Shown here one piece after another: positions 28,101 to 34,199 of a stretch of 64,000 bases of DNA (the first letter of the stretch is position 1; each line of letters opens with the position of its first letter). The position numbers and the translations under genes are program-made. Where the stretch lies: contig CM034105.1 in NCBI GenBank assembly GCA_019914945.1, positions 8,556,001 to 8,620,000 of the forward strand. The letters run 5' to 3'. The notes beneath the pieces were generated by a model, which saw only the letters and a program-made list of their open reading frames with translations, ran no database searches and was not told where the DNA came from. Source of the DNA: Typha latifolia (taxonomy: Eukaryota > Streptophyta > Magnoliopsida > Poales > Typhaceae).

Positions 28101-31100
28101 ATAGCTTCCACCATAGTGTGATAGTAAGGGCTATCAGCTACATTAAAAAGAATATGGTTGTAGAAGAAAAATTAGAGATAGCTTTACCAATGTGTTTCTT
28201 TGCATTTTTAATTCTTTTGAGAGCTGTCTTGATTGAAGTCTGCGTACGATCCTTTTTTTTTAAAGATATGTATCCATTGGTCCAATATTTTCAGACTCTG
28301 CTGTAACACCAGGAGTCCTATAGGTAGAACTGCTGCCCTCATATTCTCTCTCTTCTCGTATATTAAGTGATCTAGATCTTTGAAAGTTACCACCAGTGCT
28401 TCTTCTCATTTCTTCCTCTTCTCTATGCATATTTTTGCTCTCTTTCATTTCCCTCCTCATCTGTCTGTCCTCCTCATCCTCCTCACTTTGCTCACTGCTA
28501 TCATTATCAATGTGTACATGATTATGCATCAATTTTTCACGAATCATTGACTCTCTTTGTTGTGCAGATTGTTTATCCTTCTTTTTGCCAATTAAATGAG
28601 CCAACATCTGCTTTCTAACTTCCAAAGACACTTGAGTGCAAGCTGCTACATTTCCTTGTCTTCCAACTAAATGTTCTTTCAAACGGCTGACACCACCACT
28701 CATTTCTTTTCCACACCAGTTGCATTTAACGCGCCTTTTATCTTGCCCAATAGTGCTGCAATGTTGCCACTTAATGTCGGTATCATATGACTTCTCTATT
28801 GGAGCCATTGATATTTTAGCTCTGCAATTAAAAAACATAAATAAAAATTAAAATATAATATAATCTCTGCTGCAGCATTGCTGCTGAGCTGCTGCTGCTG
28901 CAGCTCACAGCAGCAGTATGCTTGCTGCTGCAAGCATTGCAACAGCAGCAGCTGCTGCACAATGGAAAAAAAAAAAAAAAACTGAAAAAAAACTTACCGA
29001 AGGTCGCCGGAGATCGAGGTCGTCGGAGAACGTCGCCGGAGGTCGAGATCACCGGAGAGATGGAGATCTACTCACTATTCAGTCATCGGTGAGAAAGAGA
29101 GTAAGAGATCTGTGAGAAAGAGAGAAAGAAAAGAGAGAAAGAAAGAAAAGAGAGAAAGAGGAAAAGAGAGAAAGAGAGAGAAAAGGGAGAGAGGCAGGTG
29201 GGGGGTGGGGACATCAATTATTGATGTCCCCCGGGTCGGATTCGACTCGTTCCCACCCGTTTTGGTCGGGATCGGCCGAGACCATAACGGAGCAGGTTTC
29301 GGTCGAAACAGCCGAAACCGCAGCCGAAACCAATCAGGATCGGGATCGGCTAGGGCCGATCCCAATCCGTTTCGGCCGATCCCACTCGGGATCGGTCGAA
29401 ACTGGGAACCTTGGATCAGCCACCCTGAGAGTGATGTAAGATTTTCCACTTAGCCCACTCAAGTCTTTCGTCGAACACCTGGTGAGCGGAAGTTTTGAAT
29501 AGAACAGCAAAAGGAGAGTTGAGAATACAATGAATTTTCGTCGAATACTTGGTGGGCAGTAGGTGAAAATATAATGCTGCAGGTGCAGAATCAAAGAACT
29601 ACAGAAAAAAAGAGTGTTGTGGAGGTAGGGAACTTTCATCGAACATTTGGTGGGCGCTAGCCAAAACAATGGGTCCGAGCTGTTAGAATTAAAGGAGATG
29701 AAAGGCAGCTCGATCAAGAACAACAGCTTAAAGGGTGGTTGCACTGTTGCTTCTGAACTAAGAAGAGGAAGGAGACTGATGCCTGTGCTGCTGCTGAAAA
29801 CAGAGGCAGCTGCGACTACTGTTGTTGCTGCGGTGGCTATGGCTGTGGCTGCTGCAGTTGCTGCTGCACTTGCAGGAACTCGCGAGGAAGAGTGGATGTG
29901 CTGCTGCTGCTGAAAACAGGGGCAGCTGCAGCTGTCGTTGTTGCTGCTGTGGTGGCTACGGTGGCTAGGGTTACTGCTGTGGTGGCTGCGGCTGCTGCTG
30001 CAGTGGTTGTGGTGATGGAGGCTGCGGCAGTGGCTGCTGTAGCGTTAGCGAGCTTGAGGAGTGAGGCGGCAACTCCCAAGCTCAACGATGGTGAAAAACG
30101 ATCCAAGAGGGAGATGACTATTTGAGAATGAGAGCTAGAGATCGGGACGCTCTGATACCATGAAACGATAGTGGGATTACCCTAGATTGGGTTGAAGGAG
30201 AAGAGAGAGGAGAAGAGAAGAGAGAGGAGAGAAGAAGAGTGGGAGAAATATTTTGTATTTCACATTTGATCAAAGAGGGGTTGACCCCTATTTATACAAG
30301 GTCACCATGAAATAAGATAATTAGATAATATTTAAATCTAATAACTCTAATAATGATTAACCAAGTTGACTTATGCGCACTTTCCAAATATGGCATTTGG
30401 CTTTGTAGCAAGTCTTGTATATTTTTAATATGGAAACAGAAAGGATTTTTGGGTGCAACTACTGTGTATACAGATGGATATTGCCTAAGCTGTCATTGTG
30501 TATGTATGTATGAGAAGAATAATAGCCATTCTGTTGTTCCTATAATTATTCAATTCTTGTACTTGTTCCTTCGAATATCTGTTCCAAGACTCGACTTCCT
30601 CCTATCTTTTGGAACTTTTTACATTCTTTTCAAGATATATGTTTGACTTTTTCCTCATTAAATGGTGTGTGATATAGGTCACTAGGAGTGTAGATACTGA
30701 ATTTGGACAATTAAGCTCACAGGAACAGAGGACTGTTGATGCTATTGTGAAAGCCAGGTAATTTACTCAAATTGTTTGTCACCTATAAAACTATTCATTC
30801 TTGTGTGAAAAGTCGCATGAAGTTGGTATGTTGATTTGAGTATTATGGATCTTTGACTTCCAAAAGTTTCAATGCATTACATGTACACATGTTTGGTGGA
30901 ATAGTCCCTGCATGTATGGTGATCCTATTTTATAAGACATTTTGCCTCCGCCTCTAGCGAACTGTCCTAATTTTAGCTTATGAGAAATCCCTCTATTGTC
31001 TGTTTTTGTGCTGGCCAGTCAGCTTAGATCAAGATTTTGAGGGCTGATGTCAGGCTGACAGTGGATCTTATAATTAGATCATTTGTTGGAGCCATTCTTC

Positions 31101-32273
31101 TTCAGTCCATATCTTGGGAAAGGCTTTTGGACAATTGCGGTGATGAGAATGCACAAGTTGATTCTGACATGCCTTTTATGTTGCAGTGAACTTCCTTTGT
31201 CCATTGTCTTGGTTGGCGTCGGGGATGGCCCTTGGGACACAATGAAGGAATTTGATGATAACATTCCTGCCCGATCTTTTGATAATTTCCAGGTAACAAA
31301 TGATGCTAGATATCAATTCTAAAACCTACTGCTTTTTTTTTTCTTAAAAAAGAAATTGCATCTTCTTTTTCCAGTTTGTGAATTTTACAGATATAATGTC
31401 TAAGAACATGTCACAATCAAGAAAAGAGGCCGCATTTGCTCTTGCAGCTTTAATGGAAATACCTGCACAGTATAAAGCAACACTTGAATTGGGAATCTTA
31501 GGGTATGCAAGGAAGCCCCTTCAATTGACATCTCTATTCTTATTGTCAGAAAGTCAAATCCTCTCCTCTTGCTTATTCTAGCCTCTATCTTGATATCTCC
31601 CTTTTGTTTGTTGAGCAGTCGTTATTCTGCAAAGTCTCCAGATAGGGTACCTCTCCCGCCACCTAATGGAAATAGTGACGCTTATTCCTTTGATTCCAAA
31701 AGCTCTAAGTCAAGCAATTTCGAGCAGAGTACATCACATTATGATGGATATGATACTACACCAAGTACAGCTCCTTTTGCACCTAGTGCTTCATGGGATA
31801 ATCAGGTATATTATCACAAGGGCATATAATCAATTCGTCTCTTATGTTTTTTATTGGTTTTAGATAATCTATTGTGTACATAAAATGTGACAACAAGTAG
31901 TGGCGTAAAATCTCTCATCATCTTTGTCAGGTTTGCCCAATTTGCCTTGTGAACCCGAAAGACATGGCTTTTGGTTGTGGACACCAGGTGAAGCTTTTTG
32001 ATTTTTTTTTTTATTGGTCTCCTAGCCGATTCTTTCATATTTAGAAGCATCTTTAGTAATCTGAGAAAACATAATTTCTTTTTTGTGAAGTTCAAAGTAT
32101 GAAGGTTTTATCTGATTCCAAAATACACAGTATCACCTTTCTGCCTCCCAAATTTGTTCTAGTGTCTCATTGGATTAAATTTCCCCTTGCAGACTTGCTG
32201 TGACTGTGGGCCAAGCCTTCAGTCATGTCCGATCTGTCGTAGTCAAATTCAGACAAGAATAAAGTTATACTGA
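2203..32273 (+). CDS. RGLG: RGLG-type copine-domain RING E3 ubiquitin ligase (11 coding exons)
   Basis: Exons: 2203-2475, 15888-15972, 16041-16181, 16271-16384, 16468-16565, 30678-30757, 31187-31292, 31375-31502, 31619-31805, 31931-31987, 32193-32273. All junctions are GT-AG and all phases agree, giving 449 residues and a TGA stop. The N-terminus MGGRSSRE fits an N-myristoylation signal (G2, S6), followed by a Pro/Tyr/Gln-rich segment. A copine/vWA domain runs from about 92 to 345, with MIDAS D111-x-T113-x-S115. The C-terminal RING has C406, C409, C420, H422, C425, C428, C435 and C438, and the protein ends in RIKLY. The family acts as plasma-membrane or nuclear E3 ligases making K63-linked chains and takes part in auxin, ABA and drought responses (known for Arabidopsis RGLG1/2/5). 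Length matches the family and no frame damage is seen. The in-frame GTG upstream is not the start; the ATG at 2203 gives the myristoylation motif. Confidence 0.95.
2980..3340 (-). pseudogene. Ty1/copia reverse-transcriptase relic
   Basis: On the minus strand, around 3245-3330, the sequence reads [18 protein letters not shown]. This matches the copia RT active-site block (usual YVDDMIF-GND); the first residues are changed to Y-K-D-D. Further upstream in the element's sense it breaks into stops. No LTR could be assigned. It is an old fragment lying just outside the hAT-like relic that follows. Confidence 0.6.
3555..3709 (-). pseudogene. MADS-box gene first-exon fragment
   Basis: Read on the minus strand from ATG at 3709, the nucleotide sequence follows a MADS-box first exon: a GGAAGATTGGAGTTT start, then IENKIN in one frame, [11 protein letters not shown] after a frame change, a deletion of about ten residues where -YELSVLCDA- should stand, and [18 protein letters not shown] domains bind CArG boxes as dimers and are essential transcription factor modules in plants. 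Here the frame shifts and the internal deletion rule out a functional domain. Sequence upstream (3710-4080) looks like a promoter/5' UTR but cannot be proved to belong to it. The fragment lies about 120 bp inside the left terminus of the hAT-like relic. Confidence 0.8.
4320..4950 (+). mobile_element. LTR fragment with GTTCGAAC-rich U3
   Basis: The segment 4325-4510 is dense in CGTTCGAACG-type words. It is followed by TTAGGGTTAACTTTTAATT, a TAGCCTCTAAATATG stretch and pyrimidine-rich sequence. The same order of motifs, inverted, is found in the solo LTR at 8076-8967, so I read this as a diverged, truncated LTR of the same group in the opposite orientation. From about 4890 it merges with a fragment resembling the LTR at 6232-6781. 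Confidence 0.5.
5100..6020 (-). mobile_element. LTR with adjacent initiator-Met primer binding site (minus orientation)
   Basis: Immediately left of 5100 the + strand reads GGCTCTGATACCA, the complement of TGGTATCAGAGCC, the usual primer binding site for initiator tRNA-Met. The LTR then runs TGTTACGAATTAGATATG to about GCATCAAACA. It is therefore a 5' LTR in minus orientation with only about 150 bp of leader left (shared with the leader at 7570-7650). No coding part is preserved. It contains repeated stretches of the form ACTTGCCTTA..GGCTTA at about 5790-5915. Confidence 0.65.
8076..8967. mobile_element. Solo LTR inserted in another LTR
   Basis: Begins TGATAGGTTATGG and ends GGGTGTATCA, giving TG...CA termini with inverted TGATA/TATCA. 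Flanking 5-mers are atctg (8071-8075) and atcta (8968-8972), 4 of 5 identical. Removing it restores continuity with LTR A of the surrounding element, which proves the insertion. No internal region is present, so it is most likely a solo LTR left by recombination. The inverted reading contains GTTCGAAC repeats and then a transcript-like leader, as in the fragment at 4320-4950. Confidence 0.75.
8657..8880. repeat. Tandem and palindromic CGTTCGAACG repeats in LTR U3
   Basis: Two tandem copies of about 62 bp (starting near 8657 and 8719) contain GTTCGAACGCACAAAA, a TTGTCGATGCGAACTTGATG core and GACGTTCGAACGCAAC. More diverged copies (GCGTTCAAACGCGAC) follow to 8880. The core is a perfect palindrome around TTCGAA. 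Repeats of this kind in U3 often hold enhancer sites; that role is inferred here. Confidence 0.75.
9075..9978. other. Unassigned sequence inside the hAT-like relic
   Basis: No supportable gene. The part 9075-9175 is a second copy of the sequence found at about 6141-6231 on the other side of the LTR element (shared GTGGGTGGTTTGAATTTATGG, then catgg-gc-atgtg). A (TA)n tract lies near 9215-9232. From about 9838 the sequence consists of GAGCC/AAGCTT subterminal repeats of the hAT-like relic. Confidence 0.5.
9988..11180. other. Unassigned intron sequence with a possible SINE near 10545-10672
   Basis: No gene is seen. Two near-repeats of AGAAGTAGAGA-ATTCC-AG-AGATGATCATGA lie at about 9983-10050. 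At 10545-10672 there is GGGCTCATGGTGTATGAGTGTACCTT, then GGTTTGAATCT, which resembles a pol III B box, followed by a CTCTCTCC tract and an A-rich tail. That arrangement suggests a tRNA-derived SINE, but I found no clear target duplication. Confidence 0.35.
11181..11703 (+). mobile_element. 5' LTR of a gag-protease gypsy element
   Basis: Runs TGTTACGAATTGACC to GGACCATAACA (TG...CA, 523 bp). It is followed at once by a primer binding site, which fixes its identity as a 5' LTR in + orientation. The central part has a pyrimidine-rich block (TCTCTATCTCTATCTCTCTC) typical of the transcribed leader of this LTR group. The related LTR at 46474 begins TGTTATGACCAGACTAGG. Confidence 0.75.
11705..11717 (+). 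other. Primer binding site for initiator tRNA-Met
   Basis: TGGTATAAGAGCC, one base from the canonical TGGTATCAGAGCC, starts two bases after the LTR end. Confidence 0.75.
12620..13666. mobile_element. Solo LTR with perfect 5 bp target duplication
   Basis: Begins TGATGCAAATCTAG and ends GATGCCCACATCA, with inverted TGATG/CATCA termini. It is flanked on both sides by actgg (12615-12619 and 13667-13671). It interrupts the gypsy gag relic, whose reading resumes after it. No coding sequence or second LTR is present. A (GAA)n tract is at 13107-13128. Confidence 0.85.
13229..13560. repeat. Three direct repeats inside the solo LTR
   Basis: Copies start near 13229, 13307 and 13438. Each reads GATTCTAATAG-AA-TTATTTCC, TAATAGGA-, then a TTACCTAAAT-GACTAACCC block. 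Copies 2 and 3 extend further, sharing a CAATGTGGACATCCCCCACATA-like segment, so the unit is about 78 bp between copies 1 and 2 and about 131 bp between copies 2 and 3. Confidence 0.75.
14701..15887. other. End of gypsy relic and original intron 1 sequence
   Basis: From 14701 to about 15060 the sequence may be the end of the gypsy relic, but no 3' LTR was recognised. From 15380 to 15887 it is ordinary AT-rich intron sequence leading to the exon 2 acceptor. Nothing else is supportable. Confidence 0.4.
15888..16565 (+). CDS. RGLG: RGLG exons 2-5 (copine/vWA N-terminal half, residues 92-237)
   Basis: Exon 2 (15888-15972) carries [13 protein letters not shown] with the MIDAS residues. Exon 3 (16041-16181) carries [20 protein letters not shown] and IPCFGFGD. 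Exon 4 (16271-16384) carries the conserved [20 protein letters not shown]. Exon 5 (16468-16565) ends in [10 protein letters not shown]. Introns of 68, 89 and 83 bp separate them, in sharp contrast with the giant introns on either side. Phases are 1, 1, 1 and 0 at successive exon ends. Confidence 0.93.
17032..19425. mobile_element. Non-autonomous hAT-like element with GGGTTG/ACCCG subterminal repeats
   Basis: The right end, read inward, is AGGGGTGAAAAAAAATTGA and the left end is a degenerate GAATGGATGGCAATCGGG. Flanking 8-mers are acttatgc (17024-17031) and acttatgt (19426-19433), 7 of 8 identical. Both subterminal regions are full of GGGTTG, GACCCG and TTTAACCCG words for about 150 bp. No transposase is visible; the single frame on the minus strand at 18795-19100 has no recognisable domain. 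A (TA)n tract lies near 19246-19258. Confidence 0.65.
19434..21088. other. Unassigned intron sequence
   Basis: AT-rich with TATGTATGTACAATGTATG-type simple repeats around 20278-20340. Frames at 20402-20758 have no recognisable domain. Nothing supportable beyond intron sequence. Confidence 0.4.
21089..21283 (-). repeat. 3' LTR of the copia element
   Basis: About 195 bp, TGAAACGATAGTGGG to CTCTAATAA on the + strand. It differs from the other LTR by one substitution (caaag/caagg) and a 2-base indel in the purine tract. In element sense it begins TTATTAG rather than TG, and ends in CA. Directly to the right, AACCCCCCTCAAACTC is the complement of a polypurine tract (GAGTTTGAGGGGGG), marking this as the 3' LTR. 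Confidence 0.92.
21296..25653 (-). pseudogene. Copia gag-pol, degenerate
   Basis: Starts with an ATG at 25653 ([13 protein letters not shown]). Gag carries a zinc knuckle near 24785-24830 ([14 protein letters not shown]). Protease motif [11 protein letters not shown] is near 24505-24545. The GAG pre-integrase block [11 protein letters not shown] is near 24110-24145, and integrase blocks FRSDGAREY and [15 protein letters not shown] are near 23620-23780. RT active site YVDDMII is near 22225-22245, RNase H blocks CDADYAGD and STESEYCA follow, and the C-terminus is at 21296. It is broken by several stops and frame changes (for example after TVLRG in gag, and between 23473 and 22460), so it cannot make a full polyprotein. 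Order and motifs are unambiguous for Ty1/copia. Confidence 0.9.
25679..29413 (-). mobile_element. hAT transposon with perfect 8 bp target duplication
   Basis: Terminal inverted repeats are CAAGGTTCCCAG and CTGGGAACCTTG, flanked by gatcagcc on both sides (25671-25678 and 29414-29421). Subterminal regions at both ends are packed with GATCGGGATCGG/TATCGGCCG words. A decayed transposase lies on the minus strand. The element interrupts the copia leader, so it is younger than the copia insertion. A CTG/CAG-rich block (28872-28960) and a purine-rich tract (29075-29200) lie between the transposase start and the right end. Confidence 0.92.
26515..28808 (-). pseudogene. hAT transposase, BED finger and DUF659-type core, degenerate
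   Basis: Starts at ATG 28808 ([17 protein letters not shown]). A BED zinc finger follows ([18 protein letters not shown]). After an acidic, Arg/Glu-rich linker come core blocks with [17 protein letters not shown] and [13 protein letters not shown], then [10 protein letters not shown], a further segment starting at [17 protein letters not shown], and the C-terminal hAT dimerisation region ([44 protein letters not shown]). Interrupted by stops, frame changes and possibly true introns (for example 27571-27592 and 26830-27219). The tail to about 25930 is Gln/Tyr/Pro-rich ([13 protein letters not shown]). Not functional as it stands unless the breaks are spliced out. Confidence 0.8.
29422..30148 (-). 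other. Copia leader with three direct repeats and CTG/CAG-rich tract
   Basis: Non-coding. Three copies of a TTCGTCGAACACCTGGTGAG-like word (read on the + strand) lie near 29467, 29536 and 29636. The stretch 29780-30060 is rich in GCTGCTG triplets, which create long but meaningless open frames on both strands. The region separates the LTR/PBS from gag and would contain packaging signals; that role is inferred. Confidence 0.65.
30149..30160 (-). other. Primer binding site, initiator tRNA-Met
   Basis: The + strand reads GCTCTGATACCA, the complement of TGGTATCAGAGC, abutting the LTR end with no gap. Confidence 0.92.
30161..30353 (-). repeat. 5' LTR of the copia element
   Basis: 193 bp, almost identical to the LTR at 21089-21283. 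It ends (in element sense) ATCGTTTCA directly against the primer binding site. Such short LTRs are seen in several plant copia lineages. In element sense a TATAAATAGG box lies in its first third (+ strand CCTATTTATA near 30289-30298), a likely promoter. Confidence 0.92.
30678..32273 (+). CDS. RGLG: RGLG exons 6-11 (rest of copine domain, linker, RING; residues 238-449)
   Basis: Exon 6 starts [12 protein letters not shown]. Exon 7 carries [16 protein letters not shown]. Exon 8 carries the [11 protein letters not shown] and [14 protein letters not shown] motifs. Exon 9 is a Ser-rich variable linker with PDRVPLPPP. Exons 10 and 11 split the RING between GCGHQ and TCCDCG. The longest intron within this group is 429 bp, so insertions are confined to introns 1 and 5. 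The TGA is at 32271-32273. Confidence 0.93.
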
Positions 32274-33489
32274 CCCCATCGACAGTGTGACTATCTTTTT
32301 CCTATTCTTCTCACAAAGAAGACTTAAGACCAATAATGCCGCTGTATTTCACTAGCCTGCGGTTGGAAGAATGGTTGGGGATTATGATAAGTGTAATCAT
32401 GTGCACTGCATTGTACCTTTTTGTACATATAACCCTCTTCACTGATGGCAACAGTGTATCTGTTTGCCGTCTGCATGACTAGCACTAGGTCTAGATATTT
32501 CATTTTCTTATCTTTTAAGTTGATCTATTTGTGGTGTCCATTGCATAATTTGTTGCTTTTGTGTATACGGTAATGAGAACATCTTTTCATTGGTTACTGG
32601 TGTTTATGTGATTCATAATACATTTAAACGCAATTAGGTTATTCTGGTCTAACTTGGCACTGAGTCTTCAGATATTCCTATTGGTTCTACGTGCTTCAGA
32701 GCCTTGCAGAAGTGCAGTACCGAGAAAAAATTTCCCTGTTTATTTCTGTTCTTGTAGAATTTAATGATTTCTTTTTTGCAAATAACCACCTATATTTCGG
32801 ATTTATTGCAAACTCTCCTCCCTCCTAGATTGGCAGGCAATTGACTCCTTTTGTTGGTTCGTCTGCTAAAGTATTCGATAGTTAGAATATTCTATTTTAT
32901 TCTGAAAAACATACCACCCTTCACCCTTCAGGAGGTTTATCTAGAAGGTGGTAATAGGAAATAAGTTTATTTTGTGAAAGAATTGTAGGATCATCCTTAT
33001 CAGCTAATAAGAGGTGGTAGTGATTTGGAAATATATCTAAAGAGGTTGGGTGATTTGCATAAAAAATATAATTGGTTTCCAATTTTATCACCTAGGTTTG
33101 TTTTAGTTTTCACTTGCAAGTTAGTTTTCTTTTTTCTTTTTAAGTTTGTCCTTCTACCACTTGAGTCTTATGAGATGGAAAGAAATATTATGATACTCTT
33201 CTTCTACTTCTATATTTCACTCTTCTCATCTTCTTTTCAACTTTCTAGCTGTCAAAACCGAAAAATACAAAGGCCTCAAAGATGGCACCCCCTAAAGATG
33301 ATGAAGAGAGTGCAGTGAAGTAAGGAGAAGATGGTTATTGGATATGACGTGATGTTGGGGTTAAATTAAAAATACGTCCAGATTACACTTGGGAAAGTTA
33401 AGCATATCAAACAATACAAATAGCCACATTGTAGCACCATTAAGAGGGTTACTGCATAAGTACTTCATGTCTCCTCTGTAGAATATGGT
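32274..33489 (+). other. RGLG 3' UTR and downstream sequence
   Basis: Follows the stop codon. U-rich sequence with several possible far-upstream and AATAAA-like signals, but no single poly(A) site can be chosen. The frame at 33025-33318 has no recognisable domain. No other gene is seen. Confidence 0.5.
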
Positions 33490-33497
33490 ACCGTAAC

Positions 33498-34073
33498 TAG
33501 GGGTGAAAACGGGTCGGATTAACTTCGACCCGACCCGCTATCTGACCCGACTCGGATTGGATTCGGATAAAAAATTTCTATCCGATTCGGATTCGGATTC
33601 GGATACGGATAGAATTTTTAAAAAAAATTCGGATACGGGTCAGATATATTTTTCGGATTCGGATACGGATATCGGATATCCGTTTATTCGCATATTTTTT
33701 TAAATGATTTACAGTTTTTAGTTTGCTTATTTAAATAGTAAGTATTAATATTATTACTAATAATACGTTATATATTATTTATAGAGATTAATTTCTCTAA
33801 TTTTATATATTTGACATACAAAAAAATTATTTGTTATAAAACTCTTAATAATTTTGTGTTAATTATATTTAAATAAAATATTATAATTATTTTAAATTTA
33901 ATCAATATTCATTTAAGATCCGATCCTTTATCCGAAAATTATCCATATCCGTTTAGTTAGGATATAATTTTAAATTTTACTATCCGTATCTGAATCCGTA
34001 TCCGAACTAAAAATACGGATCCGGATATGGGTTGAGCACTATCCAATCCGTATCCGATCCGTTTTCACCCCTA
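33498..34073. mobile_element. hAT MITE, copy 1 (576 bp)
   Basis: The left end is TAGGGGTGAAAACGGGTCGG; the right end read inward is TAGGGGTGAAAACGGATCGG. It is flanked by accgtaac on both sides (33490-33497 and 34074-34081), a perfect 8 bp duplication. Both ends carry ATTCGGATACGGAT-type repeats and the AT-rich middle has no coding capacity. It is the inverted counterpart of the copy at 40195-40777. Confidence 0.93.
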
Positions 34074-34199
34074 ACCGTAACACTACAAAGAACCTTCTTT
34101 GGATCATCAAACCTGAGAAAATATGAATTAGTTATCAAGTTTCTCGAACTATTTACTTATATCTACTTTAAGAGTTTATTTTTGAATCTCATCCCTACT

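Larger units (their letters stand above)
21089..30353 (-). mobile_element. Ty1/copia retrotransposon (complete boundaries, split by a hAT element)
   Basis: In minus orientation the order is 5' LTR (30161-30353), primer binding site (30149-30160), leader (29422-30148), gag-pol (25653 to 21296), polypurine tract and 3' LTR (21089-21283). The hAT element at 25679-29413 interrupts the leader about 20 bp before the gag ATG. Without it the element is about 5.5 kb. Domain order protease, integrase, RT, RNase H is that of copia. The target duplication is unclear: atgtt on the left, and atgat or tgatt on the right. Confidence 0.92.
16566..30677 (+). other. RGLG intron 5, 14.1 kb, with nested transposons
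   Basis: Donor CAG/GTATAT after 16565 and acceptor GATATAG at 30671-30677. Original intron sequence appears to flank two insertions: a hAT-like element (17032-19425) and a copia element (21089-30353) that contains another hAT element. The stretch 16566-17031 holds no recognisable feature. Confidence 0.85.

Noticed and set aside
29075..29453. Arg/Glu/Lys-rich frames near the end of the inner hAT element
   Set aside because: Purine-rich tract plus GATCGGGATCGG subterminal repeats; frames cross the transposon boundary.
29647..30125. Ala/Val/Thr-rich frames that could suggest a structural protein
   Set aside because: GCTGCTG-rich copia leader read in several frames on both strands; no start context or domain.
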